64,000 bases of DNA from Thiocapsa roseilacustris (GTDB lineage Bacteria; Pseudomonadota; Gammaproteobacteria; Chromatiales; Chromatiaceae). Location of the stretch: positions 124,001 to 188,000 of the forward strand of contig NZ_JBBWVE010000008.1 of assembly GCF_041903755.1 (NCBI RefSeq). Direction: 5' to 3'. This document shows, in pieces, positions 27,126 to 36,041 of the stretch; positions within the stretch are counted from its first letter, which is position 1; the number at the start of each line of letters is the position of its first letter. The notes below the pieces were generated by a model. It was not told the origin of the DNA and ran no database searches. It saw nothing but the letters and a program-made list of their open reading frames with translations. Made by a program: the position numbers and the translations under genes.

Positions 27126-28718
27126 CTACCGACGCACGAGAAGCCATTGCCAGGTCCCGGCGATCGGCTCCGCCACGCGTTCCGGGCCGATCGCGGCGCC
27201 GAGCTCCGCGCTCGGCAACAGCATGACCAGGCTGCCGAACCCATCCGGCAGCGTCACGTGTACGCCCGGGTCGCCATGCCCCCAGATCCGGACCCGGTCG
27301 TCGAGATGGTAGGCCAAGGACACCAGCTCGCCGGCTGCAACACCGCTCGGGCTCACGGCGACCAGCGGGCGATCGAGCGCATTCACCAGCCGCGCGACTT
27401 CGGGGTTCGAAGCGCTGAAATGCTTCGTCCACCAGGTCTCGGCCTGAAGGATACGCCACTGCGAAAGCGCCCCGAAGACCATGATCAGCGCCAACGCGGC
27501 GGCGGCAAAGACACGAGTCCTGTCGCGGCGGGCCAGCGCCGAGCCGATGCCCCAGGCCACCATCAACTGCGCTGCAAGAACGGCCGGCAAGCCATAGCGC
27601 ACATGCAGCGATCGGCTTCCGCCGAGCAACAGGTCGGGACCGAGCGCGACGCCGAAATAGGCTGCGGCGATCAGCACCAGCAGCCACATGCGCGGGCGAG
27701 GCGCGCGGAACAGATAGACACTCAGGCCGACGGCGATCGGACCCAGCAGAAGGAGCGCGAGGCGCGGCGGGTCCGTATGCGGGCCCACATCCAGGAAGGC
27801 ACGCGTGATGTGCCCGGCCCAAGCCAGCAGATTGCGCTGCGCGCCGACGGCTCGCTCCATCCACTGCGTATGACCGACCGCATCTCCGAATCCCGAGACC
27901 AGCGCGACCATCCACGGCAAGAAGAGGACCGCGGCCGCGCTCACCGCCAGCAGCCATGCACGCACCGGAAGGCCGCGCTTGCCCGACCGACACTCGGAGA
28001 ACCGCGTTGCCCCGAGTCCGATGTAGGCGGCATGGACCGGGACCATGAGGGCGAACAACAGATGGCTGTAGAGACCAAGCGTCATCATGAGCCCGTAGAG
28101 CCACCAGTCGCGCGGTCTGTTTCGGTCCAGGGCACGCTGCAGGCCCGCGCTGGAGGTCAGAACCAAGAGCGTCCAGAGCGCGTATTGGCGCGCCTCTTGG
28201 GCATAGAGAAGATGCAGGGGCGAGAAGGCGACCACAGCGGCCGCCACCCAGGGCACCAGGCCACGCCCGAACAGCTCGCGCATCAGCCAGAATGCACCGA
28301 GCGGCAGCAAGAGCCCGAACGCAGCGGAGGTCCCGCGCAGCGCCGTCACCGGATCAAGCGGAAGCGTTGCCGCCCATCGTCCCAGCAGATAGTAGAGCGG
28401 CGCATGCTCCGGATGCTCGGCCAGTGCGCGCAGCGTCTCTTCCCAGCCCTTTGAAGGATCCGGCCGTTGAAATGCCAGGATCTCGTCGGGTGTGAGGAGC
28501 CGGCCGCTGAACAGCGTCTCCCAAAGATCCGCCGGGTGGCCGAAGACGCGGACCAGCGTAAAGACCTCGTCGTGCCACACCGGGAGATGGTCGAGCCCGA
28601 TCAGCCGGAAACCGGTCACAAGCATGAGAAGGATCAAGACCCCGAGCGCCCACAGCCGAGCCTGGCCTGGATTCGAGGACACGGACGAGACATACGAGCG
28701 GCGAGGAGCGGAGAACAC
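27126..28718 (-). CDS. GT39/ArnT-like membrane glycosyltransferase
   Basis: A 530-residue integral membrane protein with about 11-12 hydrophobic segments. The first periplasmic loop carries HLPVWHDEVFTLVRVFG, the GT-C catalytic acidic motif, and later HAPLYYLLGRW and YAQEARQYALW, typical of the RgtA/ArnT/PMT superfamily that uses polyprenyl-phosphate sugars. The acceptor cannot be predicted. It stands alone upstream of the methyltransferase. The first residues (MFSAPRRSYVSSV) are cytosolic. A long open frame on the opposite strand is a codon shadow. Confidence 0.82.
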   Translation of the reverse strand: MFSAPRRSYVSSVSSNPGQARLWALGVLILLMLVTGFRLIGLDHLPVWHDEVFTLVRVFGHPADLWETLFSGRLLTPDEILAFQRPDPSKGWEETLRALAEHPEHAPLYYLLGRWAATLPLDPVTALRGTSAAFGLLLPLGAFWLMRELFGRGLVPWVAAAVVAFSPLHLLYAQEARQYALWTLLVLTSSAGLQRALDRNRPRDWWLYGLMMTLGLYSHLLFALMVPVHAAYIGLGATRFSECRSGKRGLPVRAWLLAVSAAAVLFLPWMVALVSGFGDAVGHTQWMERAVGAQRNLLAWAGHITRAFLDVGPHTDPPRLALLLLGPIAVGLSVYLFRAPRPRMWLLVLIAAAYFGVALGPDLLLGGSRSLHVRYGLPAVLAAQLMVAWGIGSALARRDRTRVFAAAALALIMVFGALSQWRILQAETWWTKHFSASNPEVARLVNALDRPLVAVSPSGVAAGELVSLAYHLDDRVRIWGHGDPGVHVTLPDGFGSLVMLLPSAELGAAIGPERVAEPIAGTWQWLLVRR

Positions 28719-28921
28719 GAGATCGCAAGACCGAATCTGGCAGTGGCGGGACGGGCGCGAGGTTCAACCTGGATTCAAGTATGCGACACCCGAGTGTCTG
28801 GCTTGATGAAGGAATCGTGACAAGAGCCCGACCGCCAGCGGCGCCCGAGGCTCAGAGCGCGGCACAACACCGAAGGCGCTTGAGGCGCACACGCATATCG
28901 GCAGTTCGGCGCGAGGTTTGC

Positions 28922-29189
28922 ATAAACCGCGCCCAGAGCGGTATGCGATGTTTTTGGATGGGATCAGCCCCGGCAGACTTGACGAACGCCGGAGTTAAAC
29001 CGCGCCCGGTGCGATATGCGTCATTCGTTGGGATGGCTTGGCCGCGCCAGCCCCGACGACTGTCGGAGCTGGCGCGGTTTAAAGTCTTAAAAAATACTAA
29101 ATTCTAAACCGCGTCCCCGCTAAGGGTCGTAGATGCACCAAACGTCGAACTCACTCGAAAGTGAGCATCTCGCTCTGGACGCGGTTTAG
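28922..29189. repeat. Three adjacent family A elements
   Basis: Copy one (28922-28993, ATAAACCGCGCCCAGAGCGG with the GATGTTTTTGGATGGG core) is followed by a complete copy at 28995-29082 with ends TTAAACCGCGCC and GGCGCGGTTTAA, then a divergent one at 29104-29189 whose ends CTAAACCGCGTCC and GGACGCGGTTTAG are perfect 13-base inverted repeats but whose interior differs. The rest of this 538-base gap (28719-29256) has no gene that I can support. Confidence 0.8.
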
Positions 29190-29256
29190 CATCGAAACCC
29201 GTTGCACGACCTCACCCCGGCGTCTCGCCGGGTTCAACGCCGAAGGGGATTCGCCG

Positions 29257-29673
29257 ATGGCTCCGCGCCTAATCATGTACCACAAGCAGTCGACCAGTGC
29301 CCGCACCCGATTCTTGAGGCTGCCCTACGGCGGCGTCTGCGGGTTCGCAGCCCTGCCGGAGGAGGCGGCTATCGACGAGGGCAGCGGTGGCTTACCGAAG
29401 GTCGTGACCCACCCCGCGCTGGTTCTGCGCGACGCCGAGATCCGCCTCGGCTTGCCGAGCGGCAGTTTGGAGATGGAGTCGGGGTTTCGCTGCGAGATCG
29501 CCGCAGGCGAGGAGCGCACCGAGGTCTTCCTCGCCCGCTTCACGAGTCTCGATCCACCCTTCGAGACGGCACAAGCGCACGGCAGCAGCTTCATCGATCT
29601 GACCCAGGCGAGAAACCTTCCGCCGGTCGAGCTTGATCTGCTGCGACGCAGCTATGAAAAAATTCTGGGCTGA
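29257..29673 (+). CDS. Hypothetical protein, 138 residues
   Basis: Frame from ATG 29257 (MAPRLIMYHKQSTSARTR), or from 29275. It is soluble, acidic in the middle (LPEEAAIDEGSGG) and ends PVELDLLRRSYEKILG. The segments LGLPSGSLEMESGFRCEI and VFLARFTSLDPPFE suggest a small beta-rich domain. I do not recognise the family. It begins 67 bases after the last family A element. Confidence 0.55.
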   Translation: MAPRLIMYHKQSTSARTRFLRLPYGGVCGFAALPEEAAIDEGSGGLPKVVTHPALVLRDAEIRLGLPSGSLEMESGFRCEIAAGEERTEVFLARFTSLDPPFETAQAHGSSFIDLTQARNLPPVELDLLRRSYEKILG

Positions 29674-29847
29674 TCGATCGCGCCCCGGTCAGCCGCACCG
29701 CAATTCCATTTGTATTGTCGGGTTTCCGCTCAAGACGGTCTGATTGTCGCAACACCGACAGATCCACAGCGTCGAGGACGCCAGCGAGGATCCGGGCGCG
29801 GATCCCGGTCTAGAACGCCTCTCCATCGAACGGCAGGAGCCAACACC

Positions 29848-30252
29848 ATGACGAACGCGCCATGTCTTTACGGACACCGACCCCCGCCCGGCAGGCGCGG
29901 TTTCCAGCGGGCCTGTCGACCAGCGTGGCGTGAGGATCTGTGCCCGATCTGGATCGATCTCGTCGTGCCGCCCTGCTCGTTCCGGGTATTCCGCGATCAC
30001 GAGGTCGCCGCTCGGAGGGTTGTCGGTCATGACGGGCACGACATCCCCTGCTTCCAAGCCTATGACTACCGCCGGCTTGATGTCCGCTCCGACGACGACG
30101 AGGAGTATTACCTCGCGGTGTCCTACAGCGAGTCCGTCAGCGCCTGGCGCCTGCGCGACGGACGCTGGCTGGTTCACCGCCGGGTCGAGTCGCTCGGCGA
30201 TGAAGACGCCGCGACCAGCGCGCTGAGCATCGACGAGCGGATGCCGTGCTGA
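29848..30252 (+). CDS. Hypothetical protein, 134 residues
   Basis: ATG 29848 follows a CAGGAG ribosome binding site. The product (MTNAPCLYGHRPPPGRRGF) has a proline/arginine-rich start and a beta-rich C-terminal half with DDDEEYYLAVSYSESVS, WRLRDGRWLVHRRV and an acidic end. Three to four cysteines are scattered, with no CxxC. Family unknown. It precedes modE by 153 bases in the same direction, but the ModE operator between them suggests separate transcription. Confidence 0.55.
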   Translation: MTNAPCLYGHRPPPGRRGFQRACRPAWREDLCPIWIDLVVPPCSFRVFRDHEVAARRVVGHDGHDIPCFQAYDYRRLDVRSDDDEEYYLAVSYSESVSAWRLRDGRWLVHRRVESLGDEDAATSALSIDERMPC

Positions 30253-30355
30253 AATCGACCTGACGGCAGGAGATGCTCGGATTCAATGACGCGGCGGGCG
30301 ACTGCGAACGCCCAAGCCATAAAGTTTCGGCACGCTTCGTGCTTTATCTGCTTGG

Positions 30356-30379
30356 CGTTATATCTCTGCGAAGATAACG
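30356..30379 (+). promoter_or_regulatory. ModE operator upstream of modE
   Basis: CGTTATAT, eight bases, then AGATAACG: close to the E. coli ModE palindrome (CGTTATAT-N8-ACATAACG in the modA operator). It lies 27 bases before the modE start, consistent with autoregulation. Confidence 0.75.
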
Positions 30380-30405
30380 ACATCACCGGACCCTGGACAC
30401 CGACC

Positions 30406-31218
30406 ATGACCGACACGCCCGACGACCGTCTCGACACCGCTGCCTCGCTCTGGCTGGACCGCAACGAACAGGGATTCGTCGGACGGGGACGCATCGAGTT
30501 GCTGCGCCGTATCGGTGCAACCGGGTCGATCTCGCAAGCGGCCAAGGCGATGGGCATGTCCTACAAGCACGCCTGGGACGCGGTCGATGCCATGAACAAC
30601 CTCTCGCCGCAGCCTCTGGTGCAGCGACGCACCGGAGGACGCCATGGAGGCGGCACCGAGCTCACGGACGAGGGACTCCGATTGATCACCGTCTACGAGA
30701 CGGCCGAGCGGGAGCACAAAAAATTCCTTGCGCGCCTGCGCGCGGGCATCTGCGATTTCGATCGCTTTCACACCTTGATCGGAGCTTTGAGTATGAAAGT
30801 CAGTGCCAGAAACAATTTGCGCGGAGTGGTCGCTTCCGTCAAACCGGGCGCGGTCAACGCCGAGGTCACACTCGATGTCGGCGGCACCCCGCTGGTCGCC
30901 ATTGTCACCAACGAGAGCGTCCAGTCGCTCGGACTGGCGCCGGGCGCCGAAGCCTATGCCTTGATCAAGGCGTCGTTCGTCATCCTGGCGACCGAAGACG
31001 GCGGGCTCAAGACCTCGGCGCGGAATCGACTCTGCGGAACGGTCGAGCGCGTGACCGACGGGGCCGTCAATACCGAGGTGGTCCTCGGCCTCGACGGCGG
31101 CGCCCGCCTGACCGCCATCATCACCATGGAGAGCACCAAGGATCTCGGAATCACCGAGGGTGGGCGTGCCTGCGCACTCGTGAAGGCACCTCACGTCATT
31201 CTGGCCGTCAAGGACTGA
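30406..31218 (+). CDS. modE: Molybdate-dependent transcriptional regulator ModE
   Basis: A 270-residue regulator. The N-terminal winged HTH (RIELLRRIGATGSISQAAKAMGMSYKHAW is the recognition region, about residues 25-53) is followed by two mop/TOBE domains, one starting SARNNLRGVVASVKPGAV and one starting SARNRLCGTVERVTDGAV, that bind molybdate at the dimer interface. In E. coli ModE with molybdate represses modABC. A ModE box lies before this gene and another before modA, 33 bases after its stop, so the locus is likely autoregulated. The ATG at 30406 is chosen because upstream residues lie across the operator. Confidence 0.95.
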   Translation: MTDTPDDRLDTAASLWLDRNEQGFVGRGRIELLRRIGATGSISQAAKAMGMSYKHAWDAVDAMNNLSPQPLVQRRTGGRHGGGTELTDEGLRLITVYETAEREHKKFLARLRAGICDFDRFHTLIGALSMKVSARNNLRGVVASVKPGAVNAEVTLDVGGTPLVAIVTNESVQSLGLAPGAEAYALIKASFVILATEDGGLKTSARNRLCGTVERVTDGAVNTEVVLGLDGGARLTAIITMESTKDLGITEGGRACALVKAPHVILAVKD

Positions 31219-31251
31219 GCAGGCGCCCAAGCCCATTTCAAACGCGCCATG

Positions 31252-31275
31252 CGTTATATCGAACTGGATATGACG
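31252..31275 (+). promoter_or_regulatory. ModE operator upstream of modA
   Basis: CGTTATAT, eight bases, ATATGACG. The palindrome extends outward as CGCCATGCGT and ACGCATGGCG, giving a 38-base near-perfect dyad. It lies 40 bases before the modA start, where ModE-molybdate would block transcription. Confidence 0.8.
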
Positions 31276-31315
31276 CATGGCGCCGAACCTGTACTCGACA
31301 CCCCGGAGACACCTG

Positions 31316-32068
31316 ATGAAAACGACAAGATCCACGCTCGCCACCTTTCTGCTGGCCGCCGCCTGCGCTCCCGCGCTCGCCGACGACATCCAGGTCGCGG
31401 TGGCCGCCAACTTCACCGCACCCATGAAGGAGATCGCCGCCGCCTTCGAGAAAGAGACCGGGCATGTGGTGAAGGCCGCCTATGGCTCGACCGGCAAGTT
31501 CTACGCGCAGATCAAGAACGGCGCACCCTTCGAGGCACTCCTGTCCGCCGACGACACCACGCCGACCAAACTCTTCGATGAGGGGGCCGCGGTCTCGGGG
31601 ACCCAGTTCACCTATGCCATCGGCTCACTGGTGCTCTGGTCATCGAAACCCGACGTTGTCGACAGCGACGGCGCCGTGCTGAAATCCGGCGACTTCAACA
31701 AGGTCTCCATTGCGAACCCTAGAACAGCCCCCTACGGCGCCGCAGCGATCGAGGTCCTGACCGGGCTGGGATTGCTGGAGCAAGTCCAACCGAAGTTCGT
31801 GACCGGTGAGAACATCGCCCAAACCTTCCAGTTCGTGAGCACCGGCAATGCGGATGTGGGGTTCGTCGCCCTCTCCCAGGTGATGGAAAAGGGCGAGCTC
31901 ACGGGTGGCTCTGCCTGGATCATCCCGGGCTCGCTGCATAAGCCGATCCTCCAGGATGCGGTCGTTCTCTCGCCGGGAAAGGACAAGCCTGCGGTCGCCG
32001 CGCTGATGCAGTTCCTCAAGGGCGACGAGGCCCGAGCCATCATCACGTCTTTCGGCTATGAGATCTGA
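31316..32068 (+). CDS. modA: Molybdate-binding periplasmic protein ModA
   Basis: The solute-binding protein of the high-affinity molybdate ABC importer; 250 residues with a signal peptide (MKTTRSTLATFLLAAACAPALA) cleaved before DDIQVAVAANF. Oxyanion-binding blocks are AANFTAPMKEI, AAYGSTGKFYAQI and ANPRTAPYGAAA; GNADVGFVALSQV is the family signature. It is followed by modB after five bases and modC after a further seven, so the three form an operon. The family also binds tungstate. Confidence 0.95.
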   Translation: MKTTRSTLATFLLAAACAPALADDIQVAVAANFTAPMKEIAAAFEKETGHVVKAAYGSTGKFYAQIKNGAPFEALLSADDTTPTKLFDEGAAVSGTQFTYAIGSLVLWSSKPDVVDSDGAVLKSGDFNKVSIANPRTAPYGAAAIEVLTGLGLLEQVQPKFVTGENIAQTFQFVSTGNADVGFVALSQVMEKGELTGGSAWIIPGSLHKPILQDAVVLSPGKDKPAVAALMQFLKGDEARAIITSFGYEI

Positions 32069-32073
32069 GCGCC

Positions 32074-32751
32074 GTGTTTTTAAGCGAAACCGACCTTCAA
32101 TCGATCTGGCTCACCCTGCGCCTTGCGGGTGTGGTCACCTTGATCCTGTTCGTTGTGGGGACACCCATTGCCTGGTGGCTGGCGCACACCCGCTCGCGCC
32201 TGAAGGGGCCGGTCGGGGCCGTGGTCGCCCTACCCTTGGTCCTGCCGCCGTCGGTGCTCGGTTTCTACCTGCTGGTGACGATGGGGCCGAACGGACCGGT
32301 CGGCCAGTTGACACAGGCGCTGGGCATCGGCGTACTGCCCTTCACCTTCTGGGGTCTGGTGGTCGCCTCGGTCTTCTATTCCCTGCCCTTCATGGTGCAG
32401 CCGGTGCAGAACGCCTTCGAGGCCATCGGCGACCGACCGCTGGAGGTAGCGGCAACCCTGCGCGCCTCGCCGCTGGATACCTTCTTCACCGTCGCCTTGC
32501 CGCTTGCGGCGCCCGGCTTCGTCACCGCCGGCATCCTGACCTTTGCCCACACGGTCGGCGAGTTCGGGGTCGTGCTGATGATCGGCGGCAACATCCCGGG
32601 CGTGACCCGTGTGGCCTCGGTGCAGATCTATGACCATGTCGAGGCAATGGAATACGGCGACGCCCACCGATTGGCCGCCGTGATGCTGATCTTCTCCTTC
32701 CTGGTTCTACTCGCGCTCTATCTGTGGCGCCCGAACCAGAAGAACACCTGA
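32074..32751 (+). CDS. modB: Molybdate ABC transporter permease ModB
   Basis: The inner-membrane subunit, 225 residues with five to six helices. It starts at a GTG (32074) and has the EAA-loop signature that contacts ModC, EVAATLRASPLDTFFTVALPLA, followed by the G residue. PLVLPPSVLGFYLLV and FGVVLMIGGNIPG are typical of ModB. Spacing to modA and modC is 5 and 7 bases, so expression is coupled. Confidence 0.95.
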   Translation: MFLSETDLQSIWLTLRLAGVVTLILFVVGTPIAWWLAHTRSRLKGPVGAVVALPLVLPPSVLGFYLLVTMGPNGPVGQLTQALGIGVLPFTFWGLVVASVFYSLPFMVQPVQNAFEAIGDRPLEVAATLRASPLDTFFTVALPLAAPGFVTAGILTFAHTVGEFGVVLMIGGNIPGVTRVASVQIYDHVEAMEYGDAHRLAAVMLIFSFLVLLALYLWRPNQKNT

Positions 32752-32758
32752 GAGCGCG

Positions 32759-33844
32759 ATGGAACCCATCAACGCACGCTTCGACATCGATTGGCCGGGT
32801 TTCAACCTGACGGTGGACCTGGAGCTCCCCGGCCGCGGGGTCACCGGTCTCTTCGGGCACTCGGGCTCCGGCAAGACCACCCTGCTGCGCTGTATCGCCG
32901 GCCTGGTCCGGGCCCCCGAGGGTCGCCTGGTCTTCCGGGGCGAGGTCTGGCAAGACGAGAACACCTGGGTCCCGACACACCGTCGCTCGCTCGGCTATGT
33001 CTTCCAAGAGGCCAGCCTCTTCCCGCATCTCACGGTGATGGGCAACCTGCGTTACGGACAGAAACGTGCGCCGGCGCCGGTCGGAGCCGAGGATCGGGTG
33101 AGTCTCGACCAGGCGATCGCGCTCTTGGGAATCGATCATCTCTTGACGCGCAAGCCGGACCGCCTCTCCGGCGGCGAGCGTCAGCGGGTCGCCATTGCCC
33201 GTGCGCTGGCGGTCAGCCCGCGGGTGCTGCTGATGGACGAGCCGCTTGCCGCCCTGGACATCGCGCGCAAGCGGGAAATCCTGCCCTACCTGGAGCGGCT
33301 GCACGACGAGCTGGCGATCCCGGTGCTCTATGTGAGTCACGCCCCGGACGAGGTCGCGCGCCTGGCCGATCATCTGGTAGTGATGGACGGCGGGCGCGTG
33401 CTCGCGAGCGGCCCGCTCAAGGAAACCCTGGCACGGCTCGACCTGCCGACCGCCTTCTCCGAGAACGCCGGCGTCGTCATCGATGCCGTGGTCGCCTCCC
33501 ACGACGACAACTATCACCTGTCGCGTCTGGACTTCCCCGGCGGCAATGTCGTGGTCGCCCAACGCAAGGAGCCGATCGGTCACCGCCTGCGTCTGCGTAT
33601 CCATGCCCGCGATGTCAGCCTCGCCCTGGAGCGCGCCACCGGCACCAGCATCGCCAACCTGCTGCCCGCCACCGTCACCGAGATCGCCGACGCCGATACC
33701 CCGGGCCATTGTCTGGTGCGCCTGGATGCAGGCGGCACGCCCCTGATCGCCCGCATCACCCGCCGCTCGCTGGACCATCTCGGCGTGGCCCGCGGCAAGG
33801 CGATGTGGGCGCAGATCAAGGCTGTTGCCCTATTGGGCGACTGA
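32759..33844 (+). CDS. modC: Molybdate ABC transporter ATPase ModC
   Basis: A 361-residue ATPase. Walker A is LFGHSGSGKTTLLR, the Q-loop is VFQEASLFPHL, the ABC signature is RLSGGERQRVAIARAL, and Walker B is VLLMDEPLAALD. A C-terminal TOBE/mop domain (TGTSIANLLPATVTEI, DAGGTPLIARI) is normal for ModC and may sense molybdate. It is the last gene of modABC; 157 noncoding bases follow. Confidence 0.96.
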   Translation: MEPINARFDIDWPGFNLTVDLELPGRGVTGLFGHSGSGKTTLLRCIAGLVRAPEGRLVFRGEVWQDENTWVPTHRRSLGYVFQEASLFPHLTVMGNLRYGQKRAPAPVGAEDRVSLDQAIALLGIDHLLTRKPDRLSGGERQRVAIARALAVSPRVLLMDEPLAALDIARKREILPYLERLHDELAIPVLYVSHAPDEVARLADHLVVMDGGRVLASGPLKETLARLDLPTAFSENAGVVIDAVVASHDDNYHLSRLDFPGGNVVVAQRKEPIGHRLRLRIHARDVSLALERATGTSIANLLPATVTEIADADTPGHCLVRLDAGGTPLIARITRRSLDHLGVARGKAMWAQIKAVALLGD

Positions 33845-34001
33845 GCCGGACAAGGATCGGCGGGTGAGCGCACGGCCGCTTTAGGTCTGGAGCGGTGACG
33901 CCAAGCCCCCGGTTCCGGCGGGCGATGGATCGCTCCTGAAGGATTTCCGTGTCGATTCGGGTCTAACCACCGAACCCGCCCATCCATCGAGAGCACAAGC
34001 A

Positions 34002-35264
34002 ATGAGATCAGTCGAACGAATCCTGTTGGCCGGCATCCTGATGACCCTACCCCTGACCGCCCCGGCGAGCACTGAGTCGATCGTGCTCGGCATGGGTTGC
34101 TTCTGGGGTGCGGAGAAGCGGATGTCCGAGATTCCCGGCGTCGTCGAGGTCGAAGCTGGCTATGCGGGCGGCGATGCCGCGACCGTAGGGTACGAGGATG
34201 TGCTCAAAACGGAAAAGACACGCCTGCGCGGCAAAAGCGATCTGCGCAACCATGCCGAGGTCATCAAGGTCAGCTTCGATCCCGACCGGGTGGACCTCGA
34301 AACCATCCTCAAGAAATTCTGGGAAAATCACGACCCCACTCAGGGCGATCGCCAGGGCAATGACGTCGGCAGCAACTATCGCAGCGCCATCTACACGCTG
34401 AGTGACGCCCAGGGCGCGGTGGCGAAGAATACCCGTGAACGCTATCAGCAGGCGCTGACCGAGGCCGGCTACGGCCCCATCACCACGGAGATCGCACCCC
34501 TGCGCCACTACAATCGCGGCGAAGAGTATCACCAGGACTATCTGAAGAAGAACCCGAATGGCTATTGCGGAATCGGCGGCACGGGCGTGGCCTTTCCCGG
34601 CAAACCCACCAAGGCAATACCGGCTCCCTTGGCCGCGGATCAACTCAATTCCGATCGGCAGTTGATCATGTTCGAGGCGGAGGACTGTTCCTTCTGCGAG
34701 CGCTTCCGTGCCGAGGTACTCGACGGCTGGCAAGCCGAGGTTCCCATCGCAGCGACACTCAACCCCAATCCGCCCAAGGGCTGGACGCTGGAGAAGACCT
34801 TATTCGCCACGCCGACCATCGTGCTGTTCGAGAAGGGCAAGGAGGTCTCACGATACACCGGCTATCAGGGTGATCAGGACCGATTCTGGAGATGGCTGGG
34901 CTTTCAGGTGCTGACGCCGGAGCAACAGCGCATCGCCTTTGAGCAGGGCACCGAGCCGGCGTTCACAGGCTCGCATCTCGATGAGAAGCGCCCGGGCGTC
35001 TTCGTCGACCCCATCACCGGCGCACCCCTATTCCGCAGCAGCACCAAGTTCGAGAGCGGTACCGGCTGGCCGAGCTTTTTCAGCCCGGTCGAGGGCGCGA
35101 TAACGCTGCATGAGGACAATACGCACGGCATGCGCCGGGTCGAAGTCCGCAGTGCAAGCTCGGGCATCCACCTGGGCCACGTCTTCGACGACGGTCCGCC
35201 GCCGTCGGGCATGCGCTACTGCATCAACGGAAACGTATTGAGCTTTGTCGCGGACGCCGAATAG
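34002..35264 (+). CDS. msrAB: Exported MsrA - thioredoxin-like - MsrB fusion
   Basis: A 420-residue methionine sulfoxide reductase. A signal-like start (RILLAGILMTLPLTAPAS) is followed by MsrA with GMGCFWGAEKRMSE (catalytic Cys33) and HYNRGEEYHQDY. A thioredoxin-like insert around residues 220-300 carries EDCSFCERF (CxxC) and TPTIVLFEKGKEVSRY. MsrB follows, with GTGWPSFF, LGHVFDDGP and the catalytic RYCIN (Cys407). The MsrB zinc CxxC motifs are missing (DPITGAPLF replaces CGxPLF). Neisseria PilB has the order Trx-MsrA-MsrB; here Trx lies between them and could serve both enzymes. Likely periplasmic repair. Standalone gene. Confidence 0.92.
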   Translation: MRSVERILLAGILMTLPLTAPASTESIVLGMGCFWGAEKRMSEIPGVVEVEAGYAGGDAATVGYEDVLKTEKTRLRGKSDLRNHAEVIKVSFDPDRVDLETILKKFWENHDPTQGDRQGNDVGSNYRSAIYTLSDAQGAVAKNTRERYQQALTEAGYGPITTEIAPLRHYNRGEEYHQDYLKKNPNGYCGIGGTGVAFPGKPTKAIPAPLAADQLNSDRQLIMFEAEDCSFCERFRAEVLDGWQAEVPIAATLNPNPPKGWTLEKTLFATPTIVLFEKGKEVSRYTGYQGDQDRFWRWLGFQVLTPEQQRIAFEQGTEPAFTGSHLDEKRPGVFVDPITGAPLFRSSTKFESGTGWPSFFSPVEGAITLHEDNTHGMRRVEVRSASSGIHLGHVFDDGPPPSGMRYCINGNVLSFVADAE

Positions 35265-35318
35265 ATCCCTTACCGGGGTGGACCGACCGGTCATGCCGTT
35301 ACCCGTATTTCCGAGATT

Positions 35319-35502
35319 CTCTCACGGAGACACGGAGGCACGGAGAAGACGCACGCGACACCAGAGCCTTATCGACCCGAGACCAAGGCCGGAAGTCGGT
35401 CGGGCGGTCCTTAGCGCGACGATGAGATGGCACGTCGCTAATGATTAACCAATTGTTATTGAAAATTTTTTGTGTCTCCGTGTCTCCGTGTCTCCGTGAG
35501 AG
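35319..35502. repeat. Family E element with CTCACGGAGACACGGAG ends
   Basis: Left end CTCTCACGGAGACACGGAGG (35319) and right end TGTCTCCGTGTCTCCGTGTC to GTGAGAG (ending 35502) are inverted copies of a CACGGAGA unit repeated two to three times. The 130-base interior has no coding potential. It occupies the start of a 777-base noncoding gap (35265-36041) after msrAB. Confidence 0.7.
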
Positions 35503-35869
35503 AAATTCACTTTTGAGATGTGGGTAAAAGAATGCCGACCGATATGGCGCCCGACGGGCATCGACGGAACACTTGTTGTCGCAACAACCACTCATTGCGG
35601 AAGCCTCATTGACGTAACCCCGAGGGGTGCCGATGGATCCATCAAACCGCCCTGATCAGCAGCCCTCCCGTGTTATCCGTGCGGTTTGACCGCAAGCCCC
35701 GGATCCCGCAACCCGATCAACATGTTCTTGGGGTCGGCGGCATCCGGCATGGCATGCTTGGTTCGCGTATCCGCGCGAGATCGGACAAGGGTCGGGCCAA
35801 CGCGGCAGAGCGGCCGCGGATCCACCGAAAGGCTTCGTTCGTTAGACCGGCCACCCGGACCCTCGAGTA

Positions 35870-35924
35870 CTCGTGACATCCGCTCCGCGGTGTCACGTAT
35901 GCCGCGTGGCGCCCTGCGCCACGC
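35870..35924. repeat. Family F REP-like repeat, copy 2, with adjacent perfect hairpin
   Basis: 35870-35903 (CTCGTGACATCCGCTCCGCG, GTGTCACGTATGCC) is the inverse of the unit at 14436. It is followed by GCGTGGCGC-CCT-GCGCCACGC (35904-35924), a perfect nine-pair stem with a three-base loop. The rest of the gap up to 36041 has nothing that I can call. Confidence 0.65.
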
Positions 35925-36041
35925 GCCACGATGGCCGGAGTTGCGAACAATGCCGGCCGAAACGAGGTTAGCCGCCACTTTCCGCGACGCTCAAGACGCC
36001 GAGTCGCATGCCGGCATGCATCACTGTTGGAGACCTGCCTC

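Noticed and set aside
26982..28454. 490-residue plus-strand frame across the glycosyltransferase
   Set aside because: Gln/Arg/Asp-rich low-complexity translation typical of an antisense shadow; the minus-strand protein has clear membrane segments and motifs.
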